Shown: positions 17,143 to 26,039 of the stretch, piece after piece
Layout of the letters: the number at the start of each line of letters is the position of its first letter
How positions within the stretch are numbered: position 1 is the stretch's first letter
Source of the DNA: Flavobacterium soyae
GTDB lineage: Bacteria > Bacteroidota > Bacteroidia > Flavobacteriales > Flavobacteriaceae
Direction: 5' to 3'
Length of the DNA stretch: 64,000 nt
Assembly (NCBI RefSeq): GCF_021245985.1
Contig: NZ_JAJQXA010000007.1
Span: 124,001-188,000 of the forward strand
The notes under the pieces: generated by a model
The model's input: the letters and a program-made list of their open reading frames with translations, nothing else
What the model was told of the DNA's origin: nothing
The model's database searches: none
Made by a program: the position numbers and the translations under genes

Positions 17143-17589
17143 TTATAAAGTCTTTTTCATGCAGACGCTGTTATCCATCTTTTCGTAAGGCGGATAATTT
17201 GGAATGATTGTGTAACCTAATTTTTGATACAAATTTATGGCTTCGGGCTGGTTTTTCCCGGTTTCGAGAATAGTATAAGTATAATCAACTTCTTTAGCCC
17301 AAATTTCTAATTCGGCTAAAACTTTTGAAGCAATTCCTCTTTTGCGAAAATCAGGATGAACATACATTCTTTTGATTTCGGTCTTGTCACTTTCTTTTTC
17401 GCGAAAAGCGCCACAGCCAACAGGAATGTCATTTTCGTAATAAACGATCGTATGTTTTATTTTATCGGTTTTATTAAACTGATTGTAAAACGCATGATCA
17501 TCACCATCTCTAATCGCTAAATCCTGATCTAATAAAGCTACCAACTTTATAAAATCGGGATCATCTGAATTGGTTCGTTTTATGTTCAT
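17143..17589 (-). CDS. GNAT-family N-acetyltransferase
   Basis: 148 residues with one GNAT fold. Motif A is KRMYVHPDFRKRGIASKVLA, the Arg/Gln-x-x-Gly-x-Gly/Ala acetyl-CoA pyrophosphate loop, followed by ETGKNQPEAINLYQKLGYTI as motif B. The substrate is unknown. It lies 2 bases from the GH3 gene, in one transcript, so an amino sugar or amino acid from peptidoglycan recycling is possible but not shown. Confidence 0.9.
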   Translation of the reverse strand: MNIKRTNSDDPDFIKLVALLDQDLAIRDGDDHAFYNQFNKTDKIKHTIVYYENDIPVGCGAFREKESDKTEIKRMYVHPDFRKRGIASKVLAELEIWAKEVDYTYTILETGKNQPEAINLYQKLGYTIIPNYPPYEKMDNSVCMKKTL

Positions 17590-17626
17590 GATTTAGAATG
17601 CTTAGATTAGTATCGTTTAATTTTCT

Positions 17627-17774
17627 AACACATAGAAACATAGTATTTAGTTCTTGGAAAAGGCGTTTCACTTTATTTAAATACATTCCAACACTTCGGG
17701 ACTATGTGTTGAGAAACGAGTTTCTCTTTTCTATTCTTTTCACACAAAAAAATCTATGTTTCTATGTGTTTAAA
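17627..17774. repeat. CATAGAAACATAG palindromic repeat, copy 1 (148 bp)
   Basis: The left arm AACACATAGAAACATAG (17627-17643) and right arm CTATGTTTCTATGTGTT (17754-17770) are exact complements. The inside holds AAGGCGTTTCACTTT, also found in copy 2 at 22818-23037. It lies between the GNAT and TPR-like genes and has no coding sign. Confidence 0.75.
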
Positions 17775-17782
17775 AGAATGTT

Positions 17783-18124
17783 TTATTTCAATTTTGCTTT
17801 TTTTTGTTTAGCTAATTGTTTTTTGGTTTCAATTGCTTTATCCAAGCGGTTTTTAAAACGGAAGAGTTTTGGAAGCCCTTCGAGTCTGTCTTCGATTGTA
17901 ATTTCTTCATAAACTACAATAGCTTTTTCTAAAACCCTGATTTCATTGTCGAGATCGTTTTGGTTTTTGTAGATCGTTGCTAATCTATCATAAGGATGGT
18001 TTCCTTTAAAGCTTTCTGCGACATTTTCCTCATATAATTCAATTGCTTTTTCAAGATTTCCGGTTTTTTCGAACTCAGCTCCTTTTAAGTTGCGTTCGGC
18101 CTGCAGATTTTCATTGATTTCCAT
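17783..18124 (-). CDS. TPR-like helical protein
   Basis: 113 residues, all helical, with tetratricopeptide-like pairs: GAEFEKTGNLEKAIELYEEN and HPYDRLATIYKNQNDLDNEI fit the TPR spacing of Gly/Ala, Tyr and Ala. It ends in a lysine-rich tail (KKQLAKQKKAKLK). It has no signal peptide. It lies 21 bases after the AmpG-like gene and is probably in the same transcript. TPR proteins mediate protein contacts; the partner is unknown. Confidence 0.75.
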   Translation of the reverse strand: MEINENLQAERNLKGAEFEKTGNLEKAIELYEENVAESFKGNHPYDRLATIYKNQNDLDNEIRVLEKAIVVYEEITIEDRLEGLPKLFRFKNRLDKAIETKKQLAKQKKAKLK

Positions 18125-18145
18125 AAGTAAGAGTTTGATTTGGGG

Positions 18146-19684
18146 TTAAACTTCTTCAGATTTTTTCCCAAAATCTTTCGGGAAAATTAAAAAACGTGAT
18201 AAAATAAGACCTGGAATTGTCGCTATAAAAACCCAAATAAAGAAATTTTGATAGCCTAAATATTGCTGTATATAACCGCTCAACATTCCCGGAAGCATCA
18301 TTCCTAATGCCATAAATCCGGTTGCAAGTGCATAATGCGCTGTTTTTGATTCTCCTTCGGCAACATGAATTAAATACATCATAAAGCCGGTAAACCCGAA
18401 ACCGTAACCAAATTGTTCAAAAATAACTACGACGTAAATGTAATAAATTGATGATGGATGAAAGAAAGCTAATAGAATAAATCCTAAAATTGGAAGGTGC
18501 ATTGCCAGAAACATTGGGAGCATCCATTTCGTAAGACCCTGCTGAGACAGTACAATTCCCCCTAATATTCCGCCCAAGGTTAAAGCAATAAGGCCAAAAG
18601 TTCCGTAAATTAAACCAACATCTTCTGTTTCAAGTCCCATTCCGCCTTTGTGAATTGTTGCCTGATTTCCATTCGTAGTAATTAATTCATCGACAAAATG
18701 AATTCTTGCTTCATTTACTTTGTTATACTCTTCGCCTTTTTTTGGTTGAGTTTCTAATATAGGTTTTTTCTCTTTTCTGGTATCAGCAGCAATTGGCAAT
18801 TTCGAATATAAGAGTTGTAATTCTGAGGCCTCAAGTTTTACACCTGCTTTTACTTTAGTATTATATAAGTATAATGCCTTTTTTTCATTTGAGTCGGCAG
18901 TTTTTTGTACTAGTTCATATTTAATGGGGTCAACTAAAAAAGGTGTTAACATTTTTAACAACTGTGATTCTCCTAACCTAAAAACCAGAATAAAAATTAA
19001 AACTATTACAATTTGTTTTTTCTTAAAAAAGCTGATAAAAATAGTTCCAAAACTTTGATGGTGATGTTCTTTATTTTCTGCTAAATTAATTTCGTTTTTA
19101 GGCGTAAAAATGAAATTGTAAATGGTAATAAGAGTCATTAACAGGCCAACAAAAATCATGGTATACGACCAGGCTTTTGTATTATCACTGTATTTATGTT
19201 CTAAATATCCTGCTAAAAGTATAATTAGTCCATTTCCGGCAATCATAGAGATTCTGTAAAATGTACTTCTTATTCCTAAAAAGAATGACTGTTCTTCTTT
19301 TGGTAAAACCAATAAATAAAAACCATCACTTGCAATATCATTTGAGGCAGAAGCAAAAGCTGCAGCCCAGAATATTGCCAAAGTAACAAGGAAAAAATTT
19401 TGTAAGGGAATAGTGAATCCAACAATTAAAAAAGCAATAGAAATAAGCAATTGCATCCATAAAAACCATTTTCGTTTTGTTCCATAAAGCTCAACTAATG
19501 GACTCCATAAAGGCTTGATTACCCAAGGAAGATAGAGCAAACTTGTATACAGACCAATATCTTCATTAGTTATTCCTAACTTTTTATACATCAAAACCGA
19601 AACGGAGATGATAATAACATAAGGAAATCCAGAAGCGAAGTTAAGAAGCGGAATCCAGAACCAGGGTTTATTATCTGTTTTCAT
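18146..19684 (-). CDS. AmpG-like MFS permease (muropeptide uptake)
   Basis: 512 residues, a major-facilitator protein with about 12 membrane helices. The opening PWFWIPLLNFASGFPYVII and KPLWSPLVELYGTKRKWFLW match the AmpG/acetyl-CoA-transporter group, which imports GlcNAc-anhydroMurNAc peptides. Between helices 7 and 8 a soluble insert of about 90 residues is present (near KALYLYNTKVKAGVKLEAS), which ordinary AmpG lacks. It overlaps the GHL10 gene by 14 bases and lies in one cluster with NagZ-like and AnmK genes, strengthening the recycling assignment. Confidence 0.85.
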   Translation of the reverse strand: MKTDNKPWFWIPLLNFASGFPYVIIISVSVLMYKKLGITNEDIGLYTSLLYLPWVIKPLWSPLVELYGTKRKWFLWMQLLISIAFLIVGFTIPLQNFFLVTLAIFWAAAFASASNDIASDGFYLLVLPKEEQSFFLGIRSTFYRISMIAGNGLIILLAGYLEHKYSDNTKAWSYTMIFVGLLMTLITIYNFIFTPKNEINLAENKEHHHQSFGTIFISFFKKKQIVIVLIFILVFRLGESQLLKMLTPFLVDPIKYELVQKTADSNEKKALYLYNTKVKAGVKLEASELQLLYSKLPIAADTRKEKKPILETQPKKGEEYNKVNEARIHFVDELITTNGNQATIHKGGMGLETEDVGLIYGTFGLIALTLGGILGGIVLSQQGLTKWMLPMFLAMHLPILGFILLAFFHPSSIYYIYVVVIFEQFGYGFGFTGFMMYLIHVAEGESKTAHYALATGFMALGMMLPGMLSGYIQQYLGYQNFFIWVFIATIPGLILSRFLIFPKDFGKKSEEV

Positions 19685-21242
19685 TAGGCTGAGCAGGTGA
19701 ATAGATTTTAAAATTCTTTTTTAAGTCGGCAGCAGTTGGGGTGCTTTCGTTTGCAAAATAATCAATAAATGTCACAGCACAAGCTTTATACATGTTGATT
19801 TTTTCTGCAGGAATAGAAAATGATATAATGCCGTCTTTTTCGACAGCTCTTACTTTGTCAATTATTTTCTCGGCATCGTTTGTATTTACTTTAGAAATAT
19901 GTTCTCCGCCATAAATTACAATGTAACGCACCTTTGTATTAAGTGGATTTTTGATGCTGAAATTATATTTTAAAGTATCTTTTGTAAAATCTGTAATAAC
20001 CGGCGTATCAATAATAATACGTTTCAAATTTGGAACTGCAGCAGGAAGCGCCGGATATTTATATTGGTTTTCTTCTAAAAGACGAACAATATCAAAGTTT
20101 TTGTCCATGAACCATTTGGCGCTGAAATAAGCACTTCCGGAAACATTTTTAAAACTTCTGGCAAAATCAATCTGGTTTGGAATTTCATAAACAAAATTCC
20201 AGCTTTTGTCGCTGTCACCTCTAATTTTATAAGAGGCGTGACCAATATAAACAGCAGTATTATTAGAATTTTCGGCCCACCATTTTACCAATTTCGAATA
20301 AGATGCTCGGGTGTTATTCATACTCCAATACAATTGAGGCAGAATGTAATCGATCCATTTTTGATCCATCCATAAAACAGGATCTGCGTATAAATCGTCG
20401 TAATTTGCAGTCGATTGAGTGTCAGAACCTCTTGGGTCAACAGATTTATTTCGCCAAACCCCAAATGGACTGATTCCGAATTGAACCCACGGTTTGCTTT
20501 CTTTTATAGTTGTTGAAATAGTGTGTACAAAGTTACTCACGTTGGCACGACGCCAATCGGGAAGACTTAAACCTGCGCCGTATTTTCTGTATGAAGCACT
20601 GTCGTTAAAAACTTTTCCGGGAACAGTATACGGGTAAAAATAATCATCAAAATGAATCGCGTCGATATCGTATTTGTCAACGACTTCTTTTACAACTTTC
20701 GTTAGATGCGTCTGAACTTCGGGTAATGCAGGGTCGTAATAATATTTTCCACCGTATTCGATCATCCATTCCGGATGTTTAAAAATATCATGGTTCGGAC
20801 TTAACTGCTGTTTATTTAAATCAAAAGTTGCTCGATACGGATTCAGCCATGCATGAAATTCAAAACCTCTGTTATGCGCTTCTTCAATCATCCATGCCAA
20901 AGTATCGTAATACGGACTTGGAGCCATACCTTCTTTTCCGGTTAAAAATCTAGACCAAGGCGCTAATTCTGTTGGGTAAAAAGCATCGCCCACACTTCTA
21001 ATCTGAACAATAACAGCATTGTAGTTTAGTTTTTTGTAAGTATTTAAAATTTCTAAATAATCAGCTTTTTCTTTTTCAACAATATCAGATGCGGTTTTTG
21101 GCCAGTCAATATTTACTACGGTTGCAATCCAGACACCTCTAAATTCATTTTTAGGATGCATTATTTTTTCTTGTGAGTTAGATTTTAATCCAAAGAAAAA
21201 TAAAAGTATGATTGAGTATAGTAAGTGCTGATTTTTATGCAT
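19671..21242 (-). CDS. GHL10-type glycosyl hydrolase (DUF187 family), exported
   Basis: 523 residues from MHKNQHLLYSIILLFFFG, a signal peptide ending near KSNSQ. ASDIVEKEKADYLEILNTYK and WLNPYRATFDLN match the glycosyl-hydrolase-like 10 family. WIDYILPQLYWSMNNTRASY and DAIHFDDYFYPYTVPG carry the acidic residues of the barrel. Members of the family (for example YngK/DigH) cleave denuded peptidoglycan glycan strands, which fits the AmpG, GH3 and AnmK neighbours. A C-terminal Ig-like domain follows at about 400-490. Confidence 0.87.
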   Translation of the reverse strand: MHKNQHLLYSIILLFFFGLKSNSQEKIMHPKNEFRGVWIATVVNIDWPKTASDIVEKEKADYLEILNTYKKLNYNAVIVQIRSVGDAFYPTELAPWSRFLTGKEGMAPSPYYDTLAWMIEEAHNRGFEFHAWLNPYRATFDLNKQQLSPNHDIFKHPEWMIEYGGKYYYDPALPEVQTHLTKVVKEVVDKYDIDAIHFDDYFYPYTVPGKVFNDSASYRKYGAGLSLPDWRRANVSNFVHTISTTIKESKPWVQFGISPFGVWRNKSVDPRGSDTQSTANYDDLYADPVLWMDQKWIDYILPQLYWSMNNTRASYSKLVKWWAENSNNTAVYIGHASYKIRGDSDKSWNFVYEIPNQIDFARSFKNVSGSAYFSAKWFMDKNFDIVRLLEENQYKYPALPAAVPNLKRIIIDTPVITDFTKDTLKYNFSIKNPLNTKVRYIVIYGGEHISKVNTNDAEKIIDKVRAVEKDGIISFSIPAEKINMYKACAVTFIDYFANESTPTAADLKKNFKIYSPAQPNENR

Positions 21243-21332
21243 TTTAATCTTTAATTTTAACAAGAACCAAAAATAGTTTGTTTTGCTAGGAATTCAATGA
21301 ATTCTGCTAAATTTTATTTTAAATGTTTTTTT

Positions 21333-21414
21333 GCCACGAATTACACAAATTTCCACCAATTTTTTATTCTCAAAGTATTAAAAATAATTCGTGATAATTC
21401 GTGTAATTCGTGGC
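21333..21414. repeat. Palindromic repeat, GCCACGAATT class (module A)
   Basis: Perfect 14-base arms GCCACGAATTACAC / GTGTAATTCGTGGC enclose about 54 bases. The same arms enclose a larger nested structure at 47928-48149. Confidence 0.75.
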
Positions 21415-21427
21415 AATCATTTTTATA

Positions 21428-21483
21428 GCCACAGATTAAAAGGATTATTTGGATTAATCTTTTTAATCCTTCTAATCTGTGGC
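21428..21483. repeat. Palindromic repeat, GCCACAGATT class (module B)
   Basis: 20-base arms starting GCCACAGATTA at 21428 and ending TAATCTGTGGC at 21483, with one mismatch, and a 16-base loop. Related copies are at 31769 and 47988. Confidence 0.75.
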
Positions 21484-21495
21484 AAACTTATTTAT

Positions 21496-22704
21496 TTAGT
21501 CCGGAAAAGAAATTTTCCCCATTGTTACGGATGGAATTCCTTTTTTTGAACCAAAATTATAATTTCCTCCCGCTACGGTTTCATTAGCCAAAACGGCAAA
21601 CAAAACGGCTTCTTTTGCATCGCCTGAAATTCCAAGAACATCGCTTTTGTCAAATTTACAAGACAATAATTCTTGTAACCATTTCACCAATAACGGATTT
21701 CGTGCGCCTCCGCCAGACATATAAACTGTAAACTCTTCGATTGGTGTTTTAGTATTTTGTACAACAAACAAAACTGCTTCGGCAATTGTCTCGGCACTAA
21801 GGCGTGTTAAAGTCGCAAGCAAATCTGGTGCCGAAATATTTTCTAAACCTAATTTCACCAAAGCCGAGTTCACAAATTCATGGTTGAATAATTCCTGGCC
21901 AATCGTTTTTGGAAAACTTTTTTGGAAGAAAGCATTGCTTTTTAATTCGCTTAAAAGTTCCTGATTTACGGTTCCGCTTTTGGCGATTTCGGCATCTTTA
22001 TCGTAACTTTTTTCAGGGAAATACTGTTTGGTGCAAATATCGATTAACGTATTTGCGGTTCCCGTATCGGTTACAAAAACCTCTTCGGCGTTTTGTGAAG
22101 CTGGTAAATAAGTGAAATTTGCGATTCCGCCCATGTTGAGCATAATTCGGTTTTCACCTTTTTTGCTGAATAACAAATAATCGCCATAAACAGCCAAAGG
22201 CGCGCCTTCACCGCCCGCCGCAACATGTTTTTGCCTGAAATCAGATAAAGTTATAATTCCGGTTTTTACCGCAATATGATCGCCGTCGCCAATTTGTAAA
22301 GTCGCATTGGGAAATTTTTCCTGCTGATGCAGAAACTTTGGTGCATGTAAAACTGTTTGTCCGTGCGATGCGATTAAATCAACTTCGCTTGCGGAAATAT
22401 TCCATTTTGAAAGACAATCATTAATCATTCCGGCATGTAAATCTGCAATCCATTCGTTGAGTAAAACCAAATGCTGAAAATCGATTGTTTTTTTAGCAAA
22501 CACTTTTCTGATTTCGGTTTTAATATCTTCGCTGTAATCGATGGTTTCAAATTGTTGGATTTTTACGAGCGTGTTTTCGCCTTCGCCAGAAATTTCACAG
22601 AGAGCCAGATCGAGTCCGTCAAGAGAAGTTCCTGACATTAAACCTAGTATTTTTCGAGTCTCTTTTTGAGCAATTTCGTAAAGAGAGCTTATATTTTTAT
22701 TCAT
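21496..22704 (-). CDS. anmK: Anhydro-N-acetylmuramic acid kinase
   Basis: 402 residues. ILGLMSGTSLDGLDLALCEI is the hallmark N-terminal phosphate-binding motif. LIASHGQTVLHAPKFLHQ, MLNMGGIANFTYLP, DTGTANTLIDICTKQYFP and YMSGGGARNPLLVKWLQELL are the further ASKHA motifs, with the catalytic Asp in FVTDTGTANTLID. It cleaves and phosphorylates anhydroMurNAc to MurNAc-6-P, the entry step of cell-wall sugar recycling, in the cytoplasm. It is slightly long because of an N-terminal 17-residue lead-in. The genes downstream, separated by two palindromes, encode GHL10, AmpG-like and GH3 proteins. Confidence 0.95.
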   Translation of the reverse strand: MNKNISSLYEIAQKETRKILGLMSGTSLDGLDLALCEISGEGENTLVKIQQFETIDYSEDIKTEIRKVFAKKTIDFQHLVLLNEWIADLHAGMINDCLSKWNISASEVDLIASHGQTVLHAPKFLHQQEKFPNATLQIGDGDHIAVKTGIITLSDFRQKHVAAGGEGAPLAVYGDYLLFSKKGENRIMLNMGGIANFTYLPASQNAEEVFVTDTGTANTLIDICTKQYFPEKSYDKDAEIAKSGTVNQELLSELKSNAFFQKSFPKTIGQELFNHEFVNSALVKLGLENISAPDLLATLTRLSAETIAEAVLFVVQNTKTPIEEFTVYMSGGGARNPLLVKWLQELLSCKFDKSDVLGISGDAKEAVLFAVLANETVAGGNYNFGSKKGIPSVTMGKISFPD

Positions 22705-22817
22705 TAAAATGATGTTTTAAAAAAGCATTTTATTTGGAAACGCTAAAATGGGATTTTTTACATATAAATATAAGTAAACTTTGAGATTTATTTTTTAAAG
22801 GCTGTACGTAAATGTTT

Positions 22818-23037
22818 TTTAAACACATAGAGACATAGTTTTCTTTGTGGGTAAAGGCGTTTCACTTTTTTTGAACAAACATAGATAGAGGTTTTTTAAA
22901 ATTAATATAAGCACAATGCATTTAATATAGCCAGTGGTTTTAAAAGGAATGAGAATATTATGCGACTATGTGTAAAATCTTGATTTTATTAATCCTTATT
23001 ATTCACTCCCAAAAAACTATGTTTCTATGTGTTTAAA
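22818..23037. repeat. CATAGAAACATAG palindromic repeat, copy 2 (220 bp)
   Basis: The left arm TTTAAACACATAGAGACATAG (22818-22838) and right arm CTATGTTTCTATGTGTTTAAA (23017-23037) match with one difference. Near the left arm it repeats AAAGGCGTTTCACTTT, as in copy 1. It fills most of the 406-base gap between anmK and the LemA gene; no coding sign is seen. Confidence 0.75.
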
Positions 23038-23076
23038 TAAAAACACAATGCTAAACAAAACTTACTTCCGTTTTTA

Positions 23077-23084
23077 TATATTTG
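23077..23084 (+). promoter_or_regulatory. Candidate -7 box for the LemA gene
   Basis: TATATTTG lies 27 bases before the LemA start and fits TAnnTTTG. Confidence 0.5.
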
Positions 23085-23110
23085 TTTTCAAACTAATTAA
23101 AAAATAAACC

Positions 23111-23665
23111 ATGATTGTTGTTATTATCCTTTTTGTTTTCATCATAATCGGAGTGTTCATTTACAATTCCCTTATCGAAAAAAGAAACCAGGTTACTAAT
23201 GCTTTTTCTTCTATTGATGTAATGCTGAAAAAACGTTTTGACTTGATTCCGAATTTAGTGGAGATTGTAAAACAATATACCAATTACGAACAAAGTACCT
23301 TAACTAAAATCGTAGAACTTCGTTCAAGAGCAACTTCAGGTTCTTTAACCGATGCTGAAAAAGCAAGTTTAGATACGGAATTAAGCACGGCTGTAAAAGG
23401 TTTAATGGTAACGGTTGAAAATTATCCGGATTTAAAAGCAAATACCAATTTCCTAAACCTGCAAAGTACATGGACAGAAAGTGAAGAACAAATTGCTGCT
23501 GCGAGAAGAACGTACAATGCTTCGGTTACGAGTTACAATAACGCTATTATGATGTTTCCGGGAAATCTGTTTGCAGGAATGCTGAATTATACCAAAATTG
23601 ATGTTTTAGCAACGCCGGAAGAAGAACGTAAAAATATTAGTGCAAAAGAACTTTTCAATAATTAA
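23111..23665 (+). CDS. LemA family protein
   Basis: 184 residues. An N-terminal membrane helix (about 1-22, VVIILFVFIIIGVFIYNS) is followed by a helical bundle with the LemA signatures KRNQVTNAFSSIDVMLKKRF and DLIPNLVEIVKQY, and NYPDLKANTNFLNLQSTW later. The N-terminus lies outside the membrane and the bundle inside or at the membrane in homologues; the molecular role is unclear. The stop overlaps the start of the next gene (TAATG), so it is coupled to the DUF3137 gene, a frequent partner of LemA. Confidence 0.93.
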   Translation: MIVVIILFVFIIIGVFIYNSLIEKRNQVTNAFSSIDVMLKKRFDLIPNLVEIVKQYTNYEQSTLTKIVELRSRATSGSLTDAEKASLDTELSTAVKGLMVTVENYPDLKANTNFLNLQSTWTESEEQIAAARRTYNASVTSYNNAIMMFPGNLFAGMLNYTKIDVLATPEEERKNISAKELFNN

Positions 23666-24623
23666 TGGATTCAGGAATTAATAATAATTCAGCCTTGCAG
23701 GAGGTTTTGAATACATTAGAAGTTGAGAGAAAAAAGATTGCCGAAACTTATAAAACGTGCTACATTTTATTTGGCCTTGCTATTGTAATTCTGGTAATTG
23801 GTTTATTGATCAGGTTTCCCCGACTTTAGGTTTTCTGGGATTTGCTGTTTCTGCCATCACTGGCATCGTAATGCATTTTAGAATTGGCGACGATGTTAAG
23901 AAATACAAAATGGCTTATAAGACCAATGTTGTAGGATCTGCATTAAAAAATATCAACGAAAGTTTAACGATAACGCCGCAAAGCGGACTTCCTGAATATG
24001 AGTTTAGAAGTTCTGAGCTTTTTACAACCGAATCTGATCGTTATAAAACACAGGATTTAATAAGCGGAACCAACGATAAAACTTCATTTTGGTTTGCCGA
24101 AGTTCACGCTGAATACAAAACCGAAACTAGCACAAAAAACGGAACCCGTACACAATGGCACACGATTTTTAAAGGAATTGTTTTTGTAGCGGATTTCAAT
24201 AAAAACTTCAATGTTTCGACAGTTGTTCGTCCAAAAGGTTTTGGAGAAGCTTTTGGTTCCTGGTTTTCCAAAAACGTTTTTAGTTTTGGAAACACCGATG
24301 TTATTGAATTAGAAAACATCGACTTCAGCAATAAATTTGTAACCTATTCCAGTAACCAAATCGAAGCGCGATATATTTTAACGCCAGCCATGATGGAAAG
24401 AATTCTGGACTTAAACGGCAAATGCGACGAAACAATTTCGGTTTCGTTTATACATTCTAAAATGTACATTGCTTTTCCGTTGTCGGAAAATTATTTTGAA
24501 GCGCCTATTCATTCTTCGCTTTTAGATCCCGATTTACTCTCTGGCGATCTTTCGATTGTGAAATTCATGCATGATATTGTTCATGAATTGGATTTGAATA
24601 CTAGGATTTGGGGGAAACTATAG
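23665..24623 (+). pseudogene. DUF3137 membrane protein, broken by a frameshift
   Basis: The start overlaps the LemA stop. The first 54 codons run MDSGINNNSALQEVLNTLEV to a membrane helix CYILFGLAIVILVIGLL and hit TAG at 23827. The rest of the protein, a second helix (TLGFLGFAVSAITGIVMHF) and the DUF3137 domain to WGKL, is open in the -1 frame from about 23805. The change fits loss of one base between about 23800 and 23826. No slippery heptamer in the right phase is visible. It is therefore a recent frameshift or a sequencing error. The downstream 250 residues are well kept, which argues for a very recent event. Confidence 0.8.
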
Positions 24624-24640
24624 TACTGATGGAAAAATTA

Positions 24641-26035
24641 TTAGATATTAACCACATTATCGTCTACTAATGCCTTTAAATAGCTTTCCATTTTTTCTAA
24701 CAGTTCTATTGATTTTTTTATTTCTCGAATAGTAAAAGTTGGCATTCCTACAGCATTAGCATGTGACATGGTATGCATTGTTACTTTTTGATATAACTTT
24801 AATTCTTTTAAAATCTTTTGAAAGTTTGAATAATCACCATTTTTAAAAGGGGCAATTTTTTCATTTAATCTATGAACTAAATTATTATTGTTATTTTCTA
24901 GTAATATAACTTCTATTGCTTCAAGTAAATCTGACGCGGTTTTTCCTTCTGTATAATATGCAGGTTGGTTTTTAATTATTCTTTCAAGAATCTTTTTACT
25001 ATCTTCTACAGCACCGATCATTAATAATTTGGAATATTCGTAAAGTAAAACTTCAAATTTTTTTCTAATCCTGTTACCGATATTTTCTAAATCGTCATTA
25101 CTGTGATTTGCAGGAATATTTATAAAATCATGTTTAATTTTTTCAACTCTTTCTATTTCAGATTTAATATAAAGCTTATGATGATTGTTGATTTCATATA
25201 AATTCGAAAATTCCCATTCATTATTTTTTTTGCTCTCATGAATATTAAACATTATGAGGTTATAAAAACTTATATTATGAGTAAAAATTAAAATTTGAGA
25301 ATCGTTAAATTTTTCAAATATATATTTAATAATAAAAGTTCTATTTGAAATATCTAAACTGGTAATAAAATCATCTAATACTAAAATCTTTTTTTTATTT
25401 TCATCTTTTGATTTATCAATTGCATTTAATAAAAGCAATAAAATGATTATATTTAGTTTAGCTTCATTAAAGTATTTTTTTATTTCGAGTTTACTTTCAA
25501 GATTACGCCCTGAATCGATAATTTTTATTGAATAACCATCTTCGTTATCTATTTCGATCGTAATAGGTTCAAGAAAATTTTCTAAGGCTTCATTAACTCC
25601 ATTTTGTATTTCTTGCGAATGTAGAATACATAATTGCGAAATATCAGAAATTTCAAAACACATTTTTTCTAAAAGATCCTTTAAATTTATTCTACTTTCA
25701 ATAATAAGGTCTTCTATTGAAATCATAAATACTTGATATCCTGTTGTTACAAAAGTTTGATATTTTTCATCATTAATTTCAATTTCGAATTCAGAATTAG
25801 AAATTTTATTATTGTAAGAACTCCATAATTGATTTTTCAATTGTTCAGAATCTTCCGGAGTTGGAGCTGTTAGTATCGATTCAATTTTCTGTTTAAAAAA
25901 TATAACTTTAATAGATTCGTAAAGAGAACTTTTACCTGCACCATTTTCTCCATAGAGCAATAGATTCTTGTTGTTTAATGGGAGTACTATTTCGCTATTA
26001 AAGGCTTTAAATTTTTCAACTCTTAGTTTATTCAT
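24641..26035 (-). CDS. SMC/RecF-like AAA ATPase paired with DUF262 protein
   Basis: 464 residues. Walker A is LLLYGENGAGKSSLYE (Gly29-Ser36), and about residues 216-232 read ILVLDDFITSLDISNR: Walker B plus D-loop, with Asp-Asp where ABC ATPases have Asp-Glu. A switch His follows in ILIFTHNISFYNL. Unlike SMC proteins there is almost no coiled coil: the two ATPase halves are separated by about 150 residues. The C-terminal 140 residues are helical with MHTMSHANAVGMPTFT and no nuclease motif I can see. It begins 4 bases after the DUF262 gene, in one transcript. AT content is visibly higher than in core genes. A defence or DNA-repair role is inferred. Confidence 0.8.
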   Translation of the reverse strand: MNKLRVEKFKAFNSEIVLPLNNKNLLLYGENGAGKSSLYESIKVIFFKQKIESILTAPTPEDSEQLKNQLWSSYNNKISNSEFEIEINDEKYQTFVTTGYQVFMISIEDLIIESRINLKDLLEKMCFEISDISQLCILHSQEIQNGVNEALENFLEPITIEIDNEDGYSIKIIDSGRNLESKLEIKKYFNEAKLNIIILLLLLNAIDKSKDENKKKILVLDDFITSLDISNRTFIIKYIFEKFNDSQILIFTHNISFYNLIMFNIHESKKNNEWEFSNLYEINNHHKLYIKSEIERVEKIKHDFINIPANHSNDDLENIGNRIRKKFEVLLYEYSKLLMIGAVEDSKKILERIIKNQPAYYTEGKTASDLLEAIEVILLENNNNNLVHRLNEKIAPFKNGDYSNFQKILKELKLYQKVTMHTMSHANAVGMPTFTIREIKKSIELLEKMESYLKALVDDNVVNI

Positions 26036-26039
26036 AATA

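Noticed and set aside
23665..24623. Programmed -1 frameshift in the DUF3137 gene
   Set aside because: No slippery heptamer in the needed phase and no following stem were found near the shift; loss of one base explains it.
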